Below, piece after piece: positions 1-10,960 of a stretch of DNA of 64,000 nt (position 1 is the first letter of the stretch; each line of letters starts with the position of its first letter). A program made the translations under genes and the position numbers. The DNA is from Tetracentron sinense (Eukaryota > Streptophyta > Magnoliopsida > Trochodendrales > Trochodendraceae), in contig CM026560.1 in the NCBI GenBank assembly GCA_015143295.1, positions 5,024,501 to 5,088,500 on the forward strand, given 5' to 3'. Under the pieces are notes generated by a model. That model had not been told where the DNA came from, ran no database searches, and was given only the letters and a program-made list of their open reading frames with translations.

Positions 1-326
1 TAGTCATGTGATTAATCACCTACTTGGCTTTAATATAGTAAAATGAGCTCATATACATAAACTTTGGGAAAAAGATTAGCTCTGGCGACTGCGCTCCCGA
101 GCTGGGCGCTCGGGCATCCACAAACCAGTGGGCATGTGGCATTTTAAAGGGGAGAGATATCAAGTGGGGAGAAGTCAAAATCATGGGGAGAAAATGAAAT
201 GATTTCTCCCCTAAATTATCGCCAGGTACCCAATGTTTTGTGGGGCAGCAGCCAAAGCTAATCTTTTGCCTAAAATTTATATCAAATACAACATTTGGGC
301 TCTTCTTTTGATAATTGATCCCTTGA
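1..326. other. Intergenic; small hairpin-rich stretch
   Basis: No gene is seen. Positions 73-232 contain GCTCCCGAGC...GCTCGGGC and GGGGAGAA...TTCTCCCC hairpins, and the outer octamer TGGCGA/TCGCCA suggests a short MITE of about 160 bp. I found no clear target duplication, so this is only a suggestion. Confidence 0.25.
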
Positions 327-770
327 TAGGGCTACAAACAGAGCGGATTCAGAGCAGATATTGGTATATCCGAATTCGTATCCGATTATATATCCGGATA
401 TCCGTATCCGGATAAATATCCGGCGGATAGTGAAATATGATATCCGTATCCGACTCCGATTAAAATGTTCAAATTCGGATAGTATCCGGATTATCCGATT
501 ATTTTAAAAAATATAAATTAATATTTAAAAATGTAAAAAATATATTTTAAAGGTAATATCAATTTTATAAATTTAAAATATATTATTTATATATATTATA
601 TAATTGGACGGATATTTATCGGATTGGAAGTACCAATATCCGAATCCGTATCCGATTATAAACGGATAGTGATTTACTAACCGAATCCGCTCCGCCGGAT
701 ATCTATTCAGATAAATATCCGACTAAACGGATTCGGATACGGATAATATCCGCATCCTTTTACAGCCCTA
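327..770. mobile_element. hAT-type MITE, 444 bp, with 8-bp target duplication
   Basis: The ends are TAGGGCTACAAAC and ...GTTTTACAGCCCTA-like, an imperfect inverted pair beginning TAGGGCT. The interior is full of GGATA/TATCC palindromes built on GTATCCGGATA. An exact 8-bp duplication, TCCCTTGA, flanks it (319-326 and 771-778). Eight-bp duplications with TAGGG-type ends are typical of non-autonomous hAT elements. The short ORF at 233-415 is a by-product of the GGATATCC repeats. Confidence 0.9.
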
Positions 771-948
771 TCCCTTGATTACTCATTAAGAGGGGTACAC
801 CCTTACAATTCTTATAGGCCAGGCGGCCAGGTTTGTTTTTTTAAAACATAATTGGCAAGTGCTTTTTTATAAAGGGAAATAGTTAACGTACCTGGTCTTT
901 TATAAACTATGGGCTTTTGGGTGTTTGAGCCTCTAAGCACCATTATCT

Positions 949-1112
949 TCTTTTTTTCCGTTCAGGATATCATTTACCTATGTTAGTTATGTTAGTTGGT
1001 TAGTGGTTAGTTTAGGATTGGAGCTCTTGCGGACCCATCACCAGGGGGATTGGATCCCCATACCTCTCAACAGAGAGGCCACACCCCACCACTGGCGCAA
1101 GAGGCGGGGTGT
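949..1112 (-). mobile_element. tRNA-derived SINE, 164 bp, with 13-bp target duplication
   Basis: A 13-bp direct repeat, AGCACCATTATCT, flanks the insert (936-948 and 1113-1125). On the minus strand it ends in a short A tail (the T run near 951-957). GGATCCAATCC resembles a pol III B box and the TGGTGGGGTGTGG region could be the A box. The poly-A end, variable-length duplication and pol III boxes together point to a SINE. I found no second copy in the window. Confidence 0.75.
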
Positions 1113-1125
1113 AGCACCATTATCT

Positions 1126-2303
1126 ACTTGGAGTAAATAAAAGCAACACAGCCCTCACTCGTGTCTAAATTTGATCATTTACACAAAGTTAAATCATCAT
1201 TATTGATTCTCAGCAAATTCCCCACATATGATTTCTCTATTATTTCGGGTTGCATAATTTCTAGAAAAATTGTATAATTTCAACCAAAATATTGATTGTT
1301 TATCTTTAAGATTTTTTAAAAATAAAATACCAATATTTTTTAAAATAACCCAAAAAATTTTATACATCTATCCAAATTTCATAAATTTTTTGGAAACTTT
1401 AAGGTTGAGATTTTAAAATAAGATAATAATATTTTGTTACTAAATTATGAATTCAATTAGATGTTTATCTATTATTATAATATAATACCTAATAAATTAG
1501 GATACTTAATACCCTTAAAACACTTTAAACCTATTTCAACTATTAAAACTAAATATTAAGATGCTGAATAATTATAATTTTTTTTTTAAAAGATAACTCA
1601 TTTTTAATATAAAAATATTAGGTTTGGCAATAATATACATAATAAGTGAGGAGACTTAAGACCCTTAAGATACTTCTACTAGCTATCTAATTAGTTTAAT
1701 TATTAAGTGTGCTCTCACAATTCAAAATTAGTTTCCCTAGTCTCACCCATTTATTTTTTTATAGTTAAAAAAAATACTTTTGCTCATGCTCTTCTTTCCG
1801 TTTCTAAGGTTTCTTCTACTAATATTCGTTAATGGGGAATAGTTCGTTGATAATTTAACCTGCAATTTGCAATTAAAGCTAAAACAATTACCACTGGCCT
1901 TAAATACTTCCTTGCTACTGGGAACTGGGGGCAAGCCAATGCAGCTGGTACAAGAGCTGGAGTTCACAGATTAAATTTAGGGAAACTGAAATGCAAAATT
2001 AAAAAAAAAGGGGTGTAGTTATAAAAAAGTGGGGTGCGCCTAACACCACCCTTATTTTATTATCTAAAATGGGTAAGAGCAGGAAAATGAGAGTATACTT
2101 TGCATTCGTATATTAGAATTTTTTTTCATCTAAAATATACTGAAATTTCTCTGTGATTTTGTTTTTTGGTTGAAGAGGTAATCAAAACACACACGGCAGA
2201 CCTAGATACCATGCAAGAGTGAATTTTTATTTTGGCGTTAATCATTTACCTTCCATTAGTATCAGTCAATCAATCGGTTAGTCCTTTGATGGAGAGTGAC
2301 ACT
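1126..2303. other. AT-rich intergenic sequence, nothing recognised
   Basis: This stretch has long A/T runs and short local inverted repeats (for example AAAATATTG with CAATATTTT near 1285-1340). No gene, LTR or flanked transposon could be supported. Confidence 0.5.
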
Positions 2304-2728
2304 AATGTTTTAAAACCCGGACCAGACACTAACCTAGTCAAGGGGGCGGGGTGGGCCAAACAGGTCGGACAATCTGGTCACTTCTGGTTTACCCAATGAT
2401 GCTAAGTAATGCCATAAAAATATTAATATTTTTTCCTATTTTTCCTTTATTAAAAAATTTGCTTAAAGAGATGTGTGTGCGGCTTTAACGAATAGGATGG
2501 TGTGGGTATGCCTATTTCCATGACCCAGACGATTCAATAAAAATTGTTGGTCGACTGGGTGACTCCGGTTTGGACAGTGTTAACTAGGTTGCTCCAGTTT
2601 TGATAATCAACCCATCAAAGGGTCAACCCAACCCATTAAGGTTACCGGATCCCTGATCAACCGGTCCAATCAGGGTTTTATAACATTGAGTAACACTCTT
2701 GAAAGATATCACCCATTGAGATTAGATC
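2304..2728. repeat. Dispersed repeat copy 1, MITE-like, with shared flank
   Basis: An imperfect inverted pair (ATGTTTTAAAACCC at the left, GGGTTTTATAACAT at the right) bounds about 390 bp. From about 2510 through CACCCATTGAGATTAGATCC the sequence matches 4791-4992, with many substitutions. The similarity runs past the right terminal repeat, so a larger unit was duplicated. No clean target duplication was found. Confidence 0.5.
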
Positions 2729-2764
2729 CTTAACAAACAGGATGGTGTCGGTAGGCCCTCATAA

Positions 2765-4384
2765 GGGTTTTTCTCAGATTGCCCCTCTAGTATGGGGTTC
2801 TTCCCCAAATAACCAAGTTTTGAAAACCCTTCTCTAAATGCTCTTATCATCTATTTTCCATAATTCAGTATTTATGAAAAGTCTTAAATACCCCTCCATT
2901 GATTTTGAAAGAAAAAGAAGAAAAAGAAAATGGATTTAGGTTCGTGGATGAGAGATCTTCGTTCCCACCCCATTTTCGGCGAGAGTTCTTCGTTCCCAAC
3001 CCATTTCCGGCGAGAGTTCTTCGTTCCAAGAAGAAGAAGAAGATACGTATGGGGATGAGATGAATGAAGCTCACCCACTCCCTTCATCTTCCAAATACCC
3101 ATCCATTACCATTTATACTGATTTTGAGAGAAGAATAATAAAAAAGATGAAGAAAAGATGAAAAAATCGCAAAAATCTGAGTTTCCCAAAGCTTTTTACG
3201 CGTAGGGTCGATACAGTGCATCGACCTCGTGCATTTTATGCATCGACCCAGTGCAAAATGCATCGACCGCAGACAAAATGCACTAGGTCGATACAATGCA
3301 TCGACCTCGTGCATTTTATGTATCAACCCTGTGCAAAATGCATCGACCGCGTACAAAATGCACTAGGTTGATGCAATGCATCGACCTCATGTATTTTATG
3401 CATCGACCCCATGCATTTTATGCATTGACCCCGTGCAAAATGCATCAACCGCGTACAAAATGCACTAGGTTGATGCAATACATCGACCTCGTGCATTTTA
3501 TGCATCGACCTCATGCATTTTATGCATCGACCCTGTGCAAAATGCATTGACTGCGTACAAAATGCACTAGATTGATGCAATGCATCAATCTCGTGTATTT
3601 TATACATCGACCCCGTGCAAAATGCATCGACCGCATACAAAATGCACTAAGTTGATACAATGCATCGACCTCGTGCATTTTATGCATCGACCTCCTACAA
3701 AATGCACTAGGTTGATGCAATGCATCGACCCTGTGCAAAATACATCGACCGCGTACAAAATGCACTAGGTCGATACAGTGCATCGACCTCGTGCATTTTA
3801 TGCATCGACCCTGTGCAAAATACATCGACCGCGTACAAAATGCACTAGGTCGATACAGTGCATCGACCTCGTGCATTTTATGCATCGACCCCGTACAAAA
3901 TGCATCGACCGTCGTCTTCAAGCTTGGAAACATGACTGTAAATCATAAAAAATGAAAAAAAACACATGTAAAATCATATGTAACATGAAATTTAAGGTTT
4001 TGAACCATAAATACAATGATTATAAACATTTTTCCATGAATTAATCATACATGCAATGATTTTTTTGAATTCATTTTTTTTTAAAACACAAGAAATCCGA
4101 AAATGAGGGCTGTTCTTCGGTTAATGACTTTTTTCACGAAAAGAACATGGAAAGAACGCTCTTGGAACAAAGATCTCTCGTCGGAAATAGGGTAGGGATG
4201 AAGAACTCGTTGGAAATGAGATAGGGATACCCAAAGTCTTTTTTTCAAATGATTTGGATAAAATGGAAAAATTCGCATGTGCGAATAGATGCACATGTGT
4301 GTGGGGGCATTTAGAGAATGGTTTTTAAAACCTGGTTATTTGGGGAAGAACCCCATACTAAAGGGGCAATCTGGGAAAAAACCC
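2765..4384. mobile_element. Mutator-type (MULE) non-autonomous TIR element, 1,620 bp, with 9-bp target duplication
   Basis: The ends form long inverted repeats of about 78 bp with only a few mismatches, starting GGGTTTTTCTCAGATTGCC at the left. An exact 9-bp direct repeat, CCCTCATAA, flanks it (2756-2764 and 4385-4393). Long TIRs with G-rich ends and a 9-bp duplication are diagnostic of the Mutator superfamily. No transposase is present. The interior holds a short duplicated GGCGAGAGTTCTTCGTTCC unit near 2980-3030 and a large minisatellite. Confidence 0.88.
3205..3913. repeat. Minisatellite inside the MULE, built on ATGCATCGACC modules
   Basis: About 700 bp are built from 20-22-bp modules such as ATGCATCGACCTCGTGCATTT and ATGCATCGACCGCGTACAAA. 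The marker CACTAGG recurs at about 3281, 3361, 3463, 3565, 3645, 3705, 3763 and 3843, so higher-order spacing is 58-102 bp in multiples of about 20. ATGCAT palindromes make the array nearly symmetrical. It is therefore open on both strands and yields several 60-137-residue ORFs, which I treat as artefacts. Confidence 0.9.
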
Positions 4385-4790
4385 CCCTCATAATGAAGAG
4401 GTTCTCAGATCAACTTTCTTTTGGATTGGGTCAGGAGGTCAATTTCTAGGAAATCCTACATGAATATGCTGACTGTCACAGACTGTCACAGATCAATTTT
4501 ACACTTTTCCTATATAAAACACTTCTTAAATTAATGGAAAACCCAATTATAAACTATGAGACTATTATTCAAAATTTCAAACTAAAGGAAAAGAAAAAGA
4601 TTCAAACCTTTCAAAGCAATAGAGCTAGAAAGCATATTTTTATCCTCACCCACCTTTGCTTGAGCTCTTTCCACCTGCAATCTCTTCGCTTTCTTACGTA
4701 GCATTTCCTTCTTCTTTAAGGATTTGTTTCAAAAACTCCAAATTTTGTTTTATATTTTGTGTTTTAGAATGAATACATGAAAAATTTTAT

Positions 4791-4992
4791 TTTTCCATGA
4801 CCCAGACGAATCAACAAAAACCGTCCGGGTCAACTAGGTCACTCTAGTTCGAACGGTTTTAACTGAATCACTCCGGATTTAATAATCAACTCATTAAAGG
4901 GTCAATCCAACCCATTAACGTTACCAAGTCCTTAACCGGCCAGTCTAGGTTTTAAAACATTAAGTGCAAGCTATCACCCATTGAAATTAGAT
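4791..4992. repeat. Dispersed repeat copy 2
   Basis: This is a second, diverged copy of the 2510-2728 segment in the same orientation, including CATGACCCAGACGA and CACCCATTGAAATTAGATCC. The two copies bracket the Mutator-type element at 2765-4384. That suggests a local duplication or two insertions of the same larger repeat. Confidence 0.55.
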
Positions 4993-6340
4993 CCATGACT
5001 CCATATCATTAGGGAACGCAGTAGTAGTGTTAGATTATAATTTTTTTTTTTTTGCTTAATAGGTAAGGTAACACTAAACAAACACATGATCGGACATTCA
5101 GACCTAAGTTAACCGCCAAGGTGCCACTAGAGTAAACTCACCCACTCACTTACTAATGGAGGAATGAATTAAGGAATTAGATACCGTGCAGTACCATATT
5201 TACTTTTTTTAGGTGAAATCAAGACGATTCTCGCAGACCTTCATATTTTTTTTGTTGAGGAGTGCTACCTTAGTCGCATTTACTCCAAATGTTTCCACGT
5301 ATGCAAGTATAGGTATAACACGTGGAGATATTTGATATTTTAATAGATTAAAATAATATAAAAAAAGGAAATTTTGGCATTTGTAGCCACCAAGTTGCGT
5401 ACATGGAAGAATTGCGACTGGGGTTAGCAAAATCCTTAATTTTTTGTTTTTCATACAAATTCATATCTGATAACCGGTAGAAATTTGTAAATTGGAAACT
5501 AGATTGGTCCAATGAGTTGGGAGACCCAAATGAGAATCCATTGATTTCTAGGGTCCCTTTTTTTTTTTTGCTGAGACTCATAAAGCTTGGGACTTTGCAA
5601 CTTGTCACGGTAGATGTTAGGAAATTTGAGTCACTTTGTCAAGGTTTCTAACAAAATGAATTCTTCCAATCATGGGATTTCAAGTCTTTATCATTTTTTT
5701 TTCTTATGAAATTTGAAATAATTCATTTTGTTGCATTTGAAGTCATACTGGAATTGCAACCCAAAAGTACGATACATCTAGTTTTCCAAAGAGTGCATAT
5801 TATCAAATGACAACTTCCGACACATCTAGTTTTCAAAAGAAATGCATATTGTCAAATGACAAGACTTGCAAAGTGCCCGACTTTACAAGTCCCAGCAAAA
5901 GAACAGACCCTAATTAAAATAAGCCTACCCAAATTACCTTATTAATATAAACTAAGCTCACTTAATATTAAAATATATTAATGATGCAAAGAAGTAGCGT
6001 ATAATTATAAAGTTCCAGAAATGTAAGATAATCTTGACTTAGTATTATATCAAGGAAGGCCTTCATGGAGAAAACTAAAGAGAAAATAAGAACAAGGAAC
6101 TTCTTAGGGTTTTAGATTCCTTACAGAGATGGTAGTTCTGTTCTTACAAGCTCCAGCTTTCTTTGCATAAATCTACAATCATGGCAGCGGCCGTCAAACA
6201 GAGGGGCTTTTTTGTATAATATTTGAAAACTAGGGATGTTGTGGTAATTTTGAAATATATGAACCTACTTGCAGATGTTAGGGTTGTGAGAAGAAACATC
6301 TAGTTTAGATGGCTAGTCGCCAAATTAGAACCGTTTGTAT
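4993..6340. other. Intergenic sequence, nothing recognised
   Basis: AT-rich sequence with long T runs. A pair of similar segments, ACATCTAGTTTTCMAAAG plus GCATATTRTCAAATGACAA, lies at about 5774-5805 and 5822-5855. No gene or flanked element could be supported. Confidence 0.4.
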
Positions 6341-6345
6341 GTTCA

Positions 6346-6990
6346 ATTATTGCAGATTCTCCTTGCTTCAAAACAGTGTTGATCAAGATTTTAAAGGATG
6401 CACATTTGGAATCAGAGTTGCACAGAAGTGTGGCATATCTTCTTATGAACATCCTCTCATAAACAACTATAATCAGTTTGGAATTGAAAGTTTGAAATGA
6501 CCCATATGTATATATATATCGTCATATGAAGAACGAAAAAAGATACAAAAGGGATTCAAACTTACTCCGGATGAAAAGAGATCCTAAAAGTTCATGCCGC
6601 CAAGAGAACTTTCCTCTGCTAATAATCATGAATTTAAATAATTGGAAGATGGAGAGGTACAAGTAGCGAACCAACTAGGTGAATCTGACTTTAGGTATGT
6701 TCAAAAGTGATGATTGCAGCTCAGCCTGCACATGGAACAAAATTATGTCGTAGAACAATCTCTCCTAGATATTCACACTGTCAAAATCAAGAAATCAGCT
6801 GAAGAAAAATATTACAGGCAAGAACAAATTTACCCTAAACAGAGATTAAGAAATCAACATGACAATCAGATCCCCTTTCTAAGAAACTCAAAAGAACCCA
6901 GTACATTTCTGATAGGATTTTTCGCTGCATGGCTGCATACTTGTATGAAAACCATATTTCACGGTCATTAAAGCAAACACTGAAGCAGGT
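6346..6990 (+). pseudogene. Possible decayed host gene fragments, family unknown
   Basis: Two short stretches have natural-looking composition and plausible splice signals. After ATTGCAG at 6346-6352 one frame reads SPCFKTVLIKILKDAHLESE then LHRSVAYLLMNIL. Around 6885-6989 another reads KRTQYISDRIFRCMAAYLYE then NHISRSLKQTLKQ, ending before GTAAAC. A third stretch (6531-6920) contains EERKKIQKGFKLTPDEKRS in a frame with several stops. The pieces lie in different frames. I do not recognise the parent; it may be a degenerate host gene or transposon-carried sequence. Confidence 0.3.
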
Positions 6991-7136
6991 AAACTGTTTT
7001 GTAAAAAAACATTTGGTAAATTGAGTCTACATTATGTTATTTTCTGCGGTAGTTTATGTTCACTGATATTATTTCACGAGATTTCTTTAGTGACAATTAC
7101 AAAAGTTTGAGACAAGGTACATTGAGATCGCACAAA

Positions 7137-7341
7137 TGAGGGTAATACAGTTTATATTTGTTACATGGGGGTATTTTTGTCTTTTGCATAATTTCACATA
7201 AAATAAAATCAGCAAGAGAGGGTTGTGAGATTCACTAACCATGTATCCTCTCTAACTCTCACCTCCTCTCTCTTTCATCCTCCTTTCCTTTATTTTTCTT
7301 ATCTTGCAACCCTAACCCTAGATAATCTATACCGAAAAACA
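7137..7341 (+). mobile_element. Copia-type 5' LTR fossil with primer-binding site
   Basis: About 205 bp run from TGAGGGTAATAC to ...GAAAAACA. TGGTATCAGAGCC, the complement of the initiator-Met tRNA 3' end, follows directly at 7342-7354. A relative of this LTR lies at 12371-12535. No coding region of the same element is recognisable right after it, so the element is broken. Confidence 0.7.
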
Positions 7342-7406
7342 TGGTATCAGAGCCATTTGTGATCCTATTCGTATCTTTTCTTCCCTTTCCCCTTCAAAAC
7401 CATATG

Positions 7407-7540
7407 CTATGTTTGGTTGCCAAGAAAATAGATGAAAACATGGAAAAGAAAATAAAATTTTGGATTTCTAATACAATTTTTAGTTGTGTCTTGTTCAATT
7501 TTTCTTTTCTTTTCCATATTCTCTCTGCAACCAAACATAG
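7407..7540. mobile_element. Short MITE, 134 bp, with perfect 14-bp terminal inverted repeats
   Basis: CTATGTTTGGTTGC at the left is exactly complementary to GCAACCAAACATAG at the right. The interior is AT-rich and has no coding capacity. It sits inside the leader of the Copia remnant that starts at 7137. I could not settle the target duplication, so the superfamily (Harbinger or Mutator types use similar ends) is open. Confidence 0.7.
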
Positions 7541-8871
7541 GGTAATTTCTTTATTTTTCCTTCCATACCCTAATATTCCTGAAGCCCTAATCTTTTCCTT
7601 ATTTTGTATACTTATTCCAACAGTTCGGGATATGTGTTGATGTGATGTTTCCCTTTCTTACCAATCAAACAAAAAACGAAATGTGAAGACCATTTGATGA
7701 TGATTTCTTGATGATTAAAGAGCCAAATTTTTGTGTATCTGAGGCAAGTGACTAGTTTTGTACACGAGGACGGCACGACATTTTTTTTTTCTTTCAATGA
7801 GATTTATGGACTGTTTTGTGGGTGTGATCAAATATACCAAGATACATGATTGTGTGATGGGAATCAAGTTCAAATAAAGGCCTATTTTTGTGAAAGGAAA
7901 AAGGTCCGAAATCCAAGTGAGCCCCACATGGATCCATTGGGTCAAACTACTTCAAGCACATGAAAGAGATTATAAAAAATAAAGGGTGGTACCTTTTAGG
8001 AGTCAAATTTTCACACTGGATTGTGTTGTGAGAGATTAAAAATCTTCTCTCCATGGGCATTTCCGTAATTTTTAAAATCTACCCTAAGAAAAAAATCTTT
8101 AGTCTTATTTAGAGTGTTAGACTTGTTTAAGAAGATTCTTATTAGAGTTCAAGTCATACAGTAAAAGAAAATTCTTTTGCCTAGAAACATGTAACTCTTT
8201 AGAGAATTATTATTATCGATCAAAGTCAATGAAGTAAAAGAATTCTCTGCAGAATTTTCCATTCTGTAGCTTGCTAGTGCTGAATCTAGTAAGAGGGTGT
8301 TTGATCATTCTTATTTCGAAGAAAAAGCGAGATCGAATTGAAGAGCATGGACTCGCTCAAAACTACCCATCATTCGAGAGGCATTTTCCATCTCGTTTCC
8401 AGAATTACTCTCCATCTAAATTCTGAATTCTTGTTTTTGAGTAATTAAAAGTTTACATATGATTTTTCTTCAATATCAAAAACCTAGAAGCCGAAACTGT
8501 ATATATTTAGTAGATTTGCTTTATTTCAAATCGTTGATCTATTATAGCATATTTCAGACATTTGGGAAGGAATAATGCTTGCTGATTGTTACAATAAATA
8601 TACGTTATATTGAAGATTTGTGGATCTATTTATTTCGGCACATATAAATACCCAAAACCAAAACCGTTCTCTTAGTGAGATTAGTATTAAGGGTATTTTG
8701 GATCCTAAACCATCATATTTGACTTACAATTTTTATTTTTTTTTTGAGATTTTGAGAAGAGAGAATTGAATTAGATTTTTAGATAAATTTAAACCCTAAA
8801 CTTTTGAGTATGTGATTTGGATTGTTTAGTGGATAATTATTTTCCCTAACTACCACAAGCTACATCAGTTT
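7541..8871 (+). other. Probable Gypsy LTR region and unassigned sequence
   Basis: No gene is seen. The right-hand part, ending ...CTACATCA just before the primer site at 8872, is by position the 3' part of a Gypsy 5' LTR. Its left end could not be defined because no second copy lies in the window. Confidence 0.35.
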
Positions 8872-8989
8872 TGGTATCAGAGACGAAGGTCTGAGTAGTT
8901 TGGGTTTTGTTAGACATCATGTCTACTCACAATGGTGTGCATTATCATGGTCGATTGATTGATTAACAATGAGATGATTTTTTATACCA

Positions 8990-9440
8990 AAGCAAAGATT
9001 GGCACTTGAAGGCTTGAGGAGCAGCCCGCAAAAGGGAAAAGGTCTGCGGGCATCACGATAAGTCCTTTGTCCTACTACAGCTGCCACGACAACCTTTACC
9101 AAGTCCGAATGATTCTCGACCACCAGATCCGCTGGTGATTTCATGACATACCAAGTAAGGGATTGTTAGAAGAAAGCTCCTATAGTGGACAGCTATAGCC
9201 TGCGTAGAGGAAGTATGCTCCCCTTTACTCTTATCAGTCAAGTGTGACTGCCCTTGGGGGGATATGACCTGCCTTCCCACGAATAAAGCTGTATAGAGAA
9301 GTTCTCCCTTCAATTGCTTATGTTCCTTTCCCCGATCGATCGAGATGACTAGGGCAGCCCAAAGGGTTGGGTATCCCCTTTTTTCTGCAACCGGAGCAGA
9401 GCAGTGACTGACCACAGGGACTGGAGCGAAGAGAAATCGA
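8990..9440. other. Probable organelle-derived (mitochondrial-like) insert in the Gypsy gag region
   Basis: The GC content rises clearly above the flanks. The sequence style (CCCCGATCGATCGAGATG, GGAAGTATGCTCCCC, GCAACCGGAGCAGAGCAG) resembles plant mitochondrial spacer DNA. A 120-residue minus-strand ORF (9053-9415) with no recognisable domain is open by chance or comes from the source. Gypsy gag-like sequence lies on both sides, so the block was inserted after the retroelement. This is a judgement from composition only. Confidence 0.45.
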
Positions 9441-10540
9441 ATCGATCAACGCACACACGCAAATTGCTGAAAAACTGGTTACCCTAGAGGATAAAGTTCA
9501 TGTCGATACTCTGATGAATCACAGAGAATCTGGGAGAGTTGAAAAGTCTAAGGGATGTCAAAATCCTTTTACCATGGGAAACTAGGATGAAGGCCTACTC
9601 AAGGTCTTACCCAAGGAATTATGAGATCCCTAATAGGGAAGCTAGTCCTAGAGTTTCTGCTCAAGATGTTTATCAGTAAATTTTTGAACAAGCTAGATAT
9701 GAGGAACCATTAGCTATTGAGATTACACGGAAAGTGAAAATTAGATGTGCCAGATTTTGCCGAGAACTTAAATATAAATGCTTTTATAGATTGGTTGACT
9801 GCCATAGAATTTGATTGGTATAGCATGTCTGAGGATTGCATAGTATACGATTGTCTTCATCGACTTAATCAACCTCTAATCTCTCAATGGGAGGAGATGA
9901 AGTTGAATATTCAAGAGAACTATCTTCCCCTTGACTATGAGGATTTTTTCTTTGAGCAATTGAAATAACAGTCTGCTGAGGAGTACATAGAGAAGTTCAA
10001 TGACCTTTACAGTTAGATGTCAGGTTGATGGAGAGGAGCGGAAGACCATGTCTTATACAAGGCAAGTTTACGTGTTGATATTAAATGAGAGATGACTACA
10101 TTGCGATTCTATACTACTGAAGAAGATATCAGATGGATCTTAAAATAGAGGCACAGCTTAGGAAGCTTTTAGGAAGGTGTTTTGGTCTCCAAGTGGGAGA
10201 GACGTCTGCAAGAAAGACAGTAGGCTCATCTCCTACATGACAAACACCAAATCCAACTGTCAACAGACCTAATGCACCTAGACTCTTCCAAACAATGGAA
10301 AAAGGAATCAGGGAAATGCTGAAGCACAACCTAGGAGGGGAATGCAGATTGATGAATGTTTCACGTGTGGTGGTAAAGTTCACTTTTCAATAACTTGTAC
10401 TAATAAACATCTTAACCTTTGTGAAGAGATAGAGGATGATGAGGAAATGAAGCAAAAGCAAGAAGAGGAAGAATGTCCTAAGGAAGAAGATGATGGTATT
10501 CTGGGAGAACATACTGATACCATGATAGTTCGACGTATAC

Positions 10541-10692
10541 TTTTTTTTTGTAACGCGGGTGTCCGAGCTTCTTAGAGCACTCGACTAGTCCCCCGGGCAC
10601 GTGCAACATCCCCAAGCCACACACACCAGGAAGGACAAGATAAATCCCTAAGGGTGGCCAACAAAGGGAAGGGATTCGACCGAAAGAAGCTA
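10541..10692 (-). mobile_element. SINE with TS-like 3' end, 5' truncated
   Basis: On the minus strand the insert ends ACTAGTCGAGTGCTC...GCTCGGACACCCGCGTTAC plus an A tail (T run 10541-10549). That 3' end is close to the one I recall for tRNA-derived plant SINEs of the tobacco TS type. GGTCGAATCCC (near 10671-10681) looks like a pol III B box, and there is too little sequence beyond it for a full A box, hence 5' truncation. It interrupts the Gypsy protease region. Confidence 0.65.
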
Positions 10693-10960
10693 TCAAGGAA
10701 GATAGGCTTCATATTAGAATCTTTCACACTAATGTTAGGTGTGGGGATCTGGTTGTAAAGCTTATCATTAATGAAGGCAGCAGTATCAGAATTGCACATA
10801 TCCCAGTGCAATTGGGATCTGTTTTCACTATTTTTTTAATGTTGTTTCTCAAGAGCTTGTGGACAAATTAAAACTCAAATAGAGAAACATCCCCCATCCT
10901 ACAAGGTAGCTTGAGTATCAGCATTGCACATAACCCAGTGCGACATGATAGGACCATACA

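Larger units (their letters stand above)
8872..10960 (+). mobile_element. Ty3/Gypsy fossil: primer site, gag and protease region only, broken
   Basis: TGGTATCAGAG (8872-8882) is an initiator-Met tRNA primer site. A gag with the capsid-like motif FIDWLTAIEFDWYSMSED (about 9747-9968) and ENYLPLDYED follows. A CCHC zinc knuckle, CFTCGGKVHFSITC, lies at 10358-10399, and protease-region similarity runs to about 10960. Reverse transcriptase, integrase and the 3' LTR are missing. Several disabling changes are present, and two other insertions, the organelle-like block and a SINE, interrupt it. It looks old. Confidence 0.8.

Noticed and set aside
3205-3913. Possible CRISPR-like array
   Set aside because: Units are contiguous, of variable length and without unique spacers, and the sequence is plant nuclear DNA inside a TIR element.
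3205-3933. Long overlapping ORFs on both strands (up to 137 residues) rich in MHEVDAL/CTRSMHF
   Set aside because: They are translations of a nearly palindromic minisatellite. The repeats carry no stop in several frames, so openness is expected by chance.
9053-9415. 120-codon minus-strand ORF as a real gene
   Set aside because: No domain, no start context or introns, and it lies in a probable organelle-derived block. Openness follows from the GC-rich composition.
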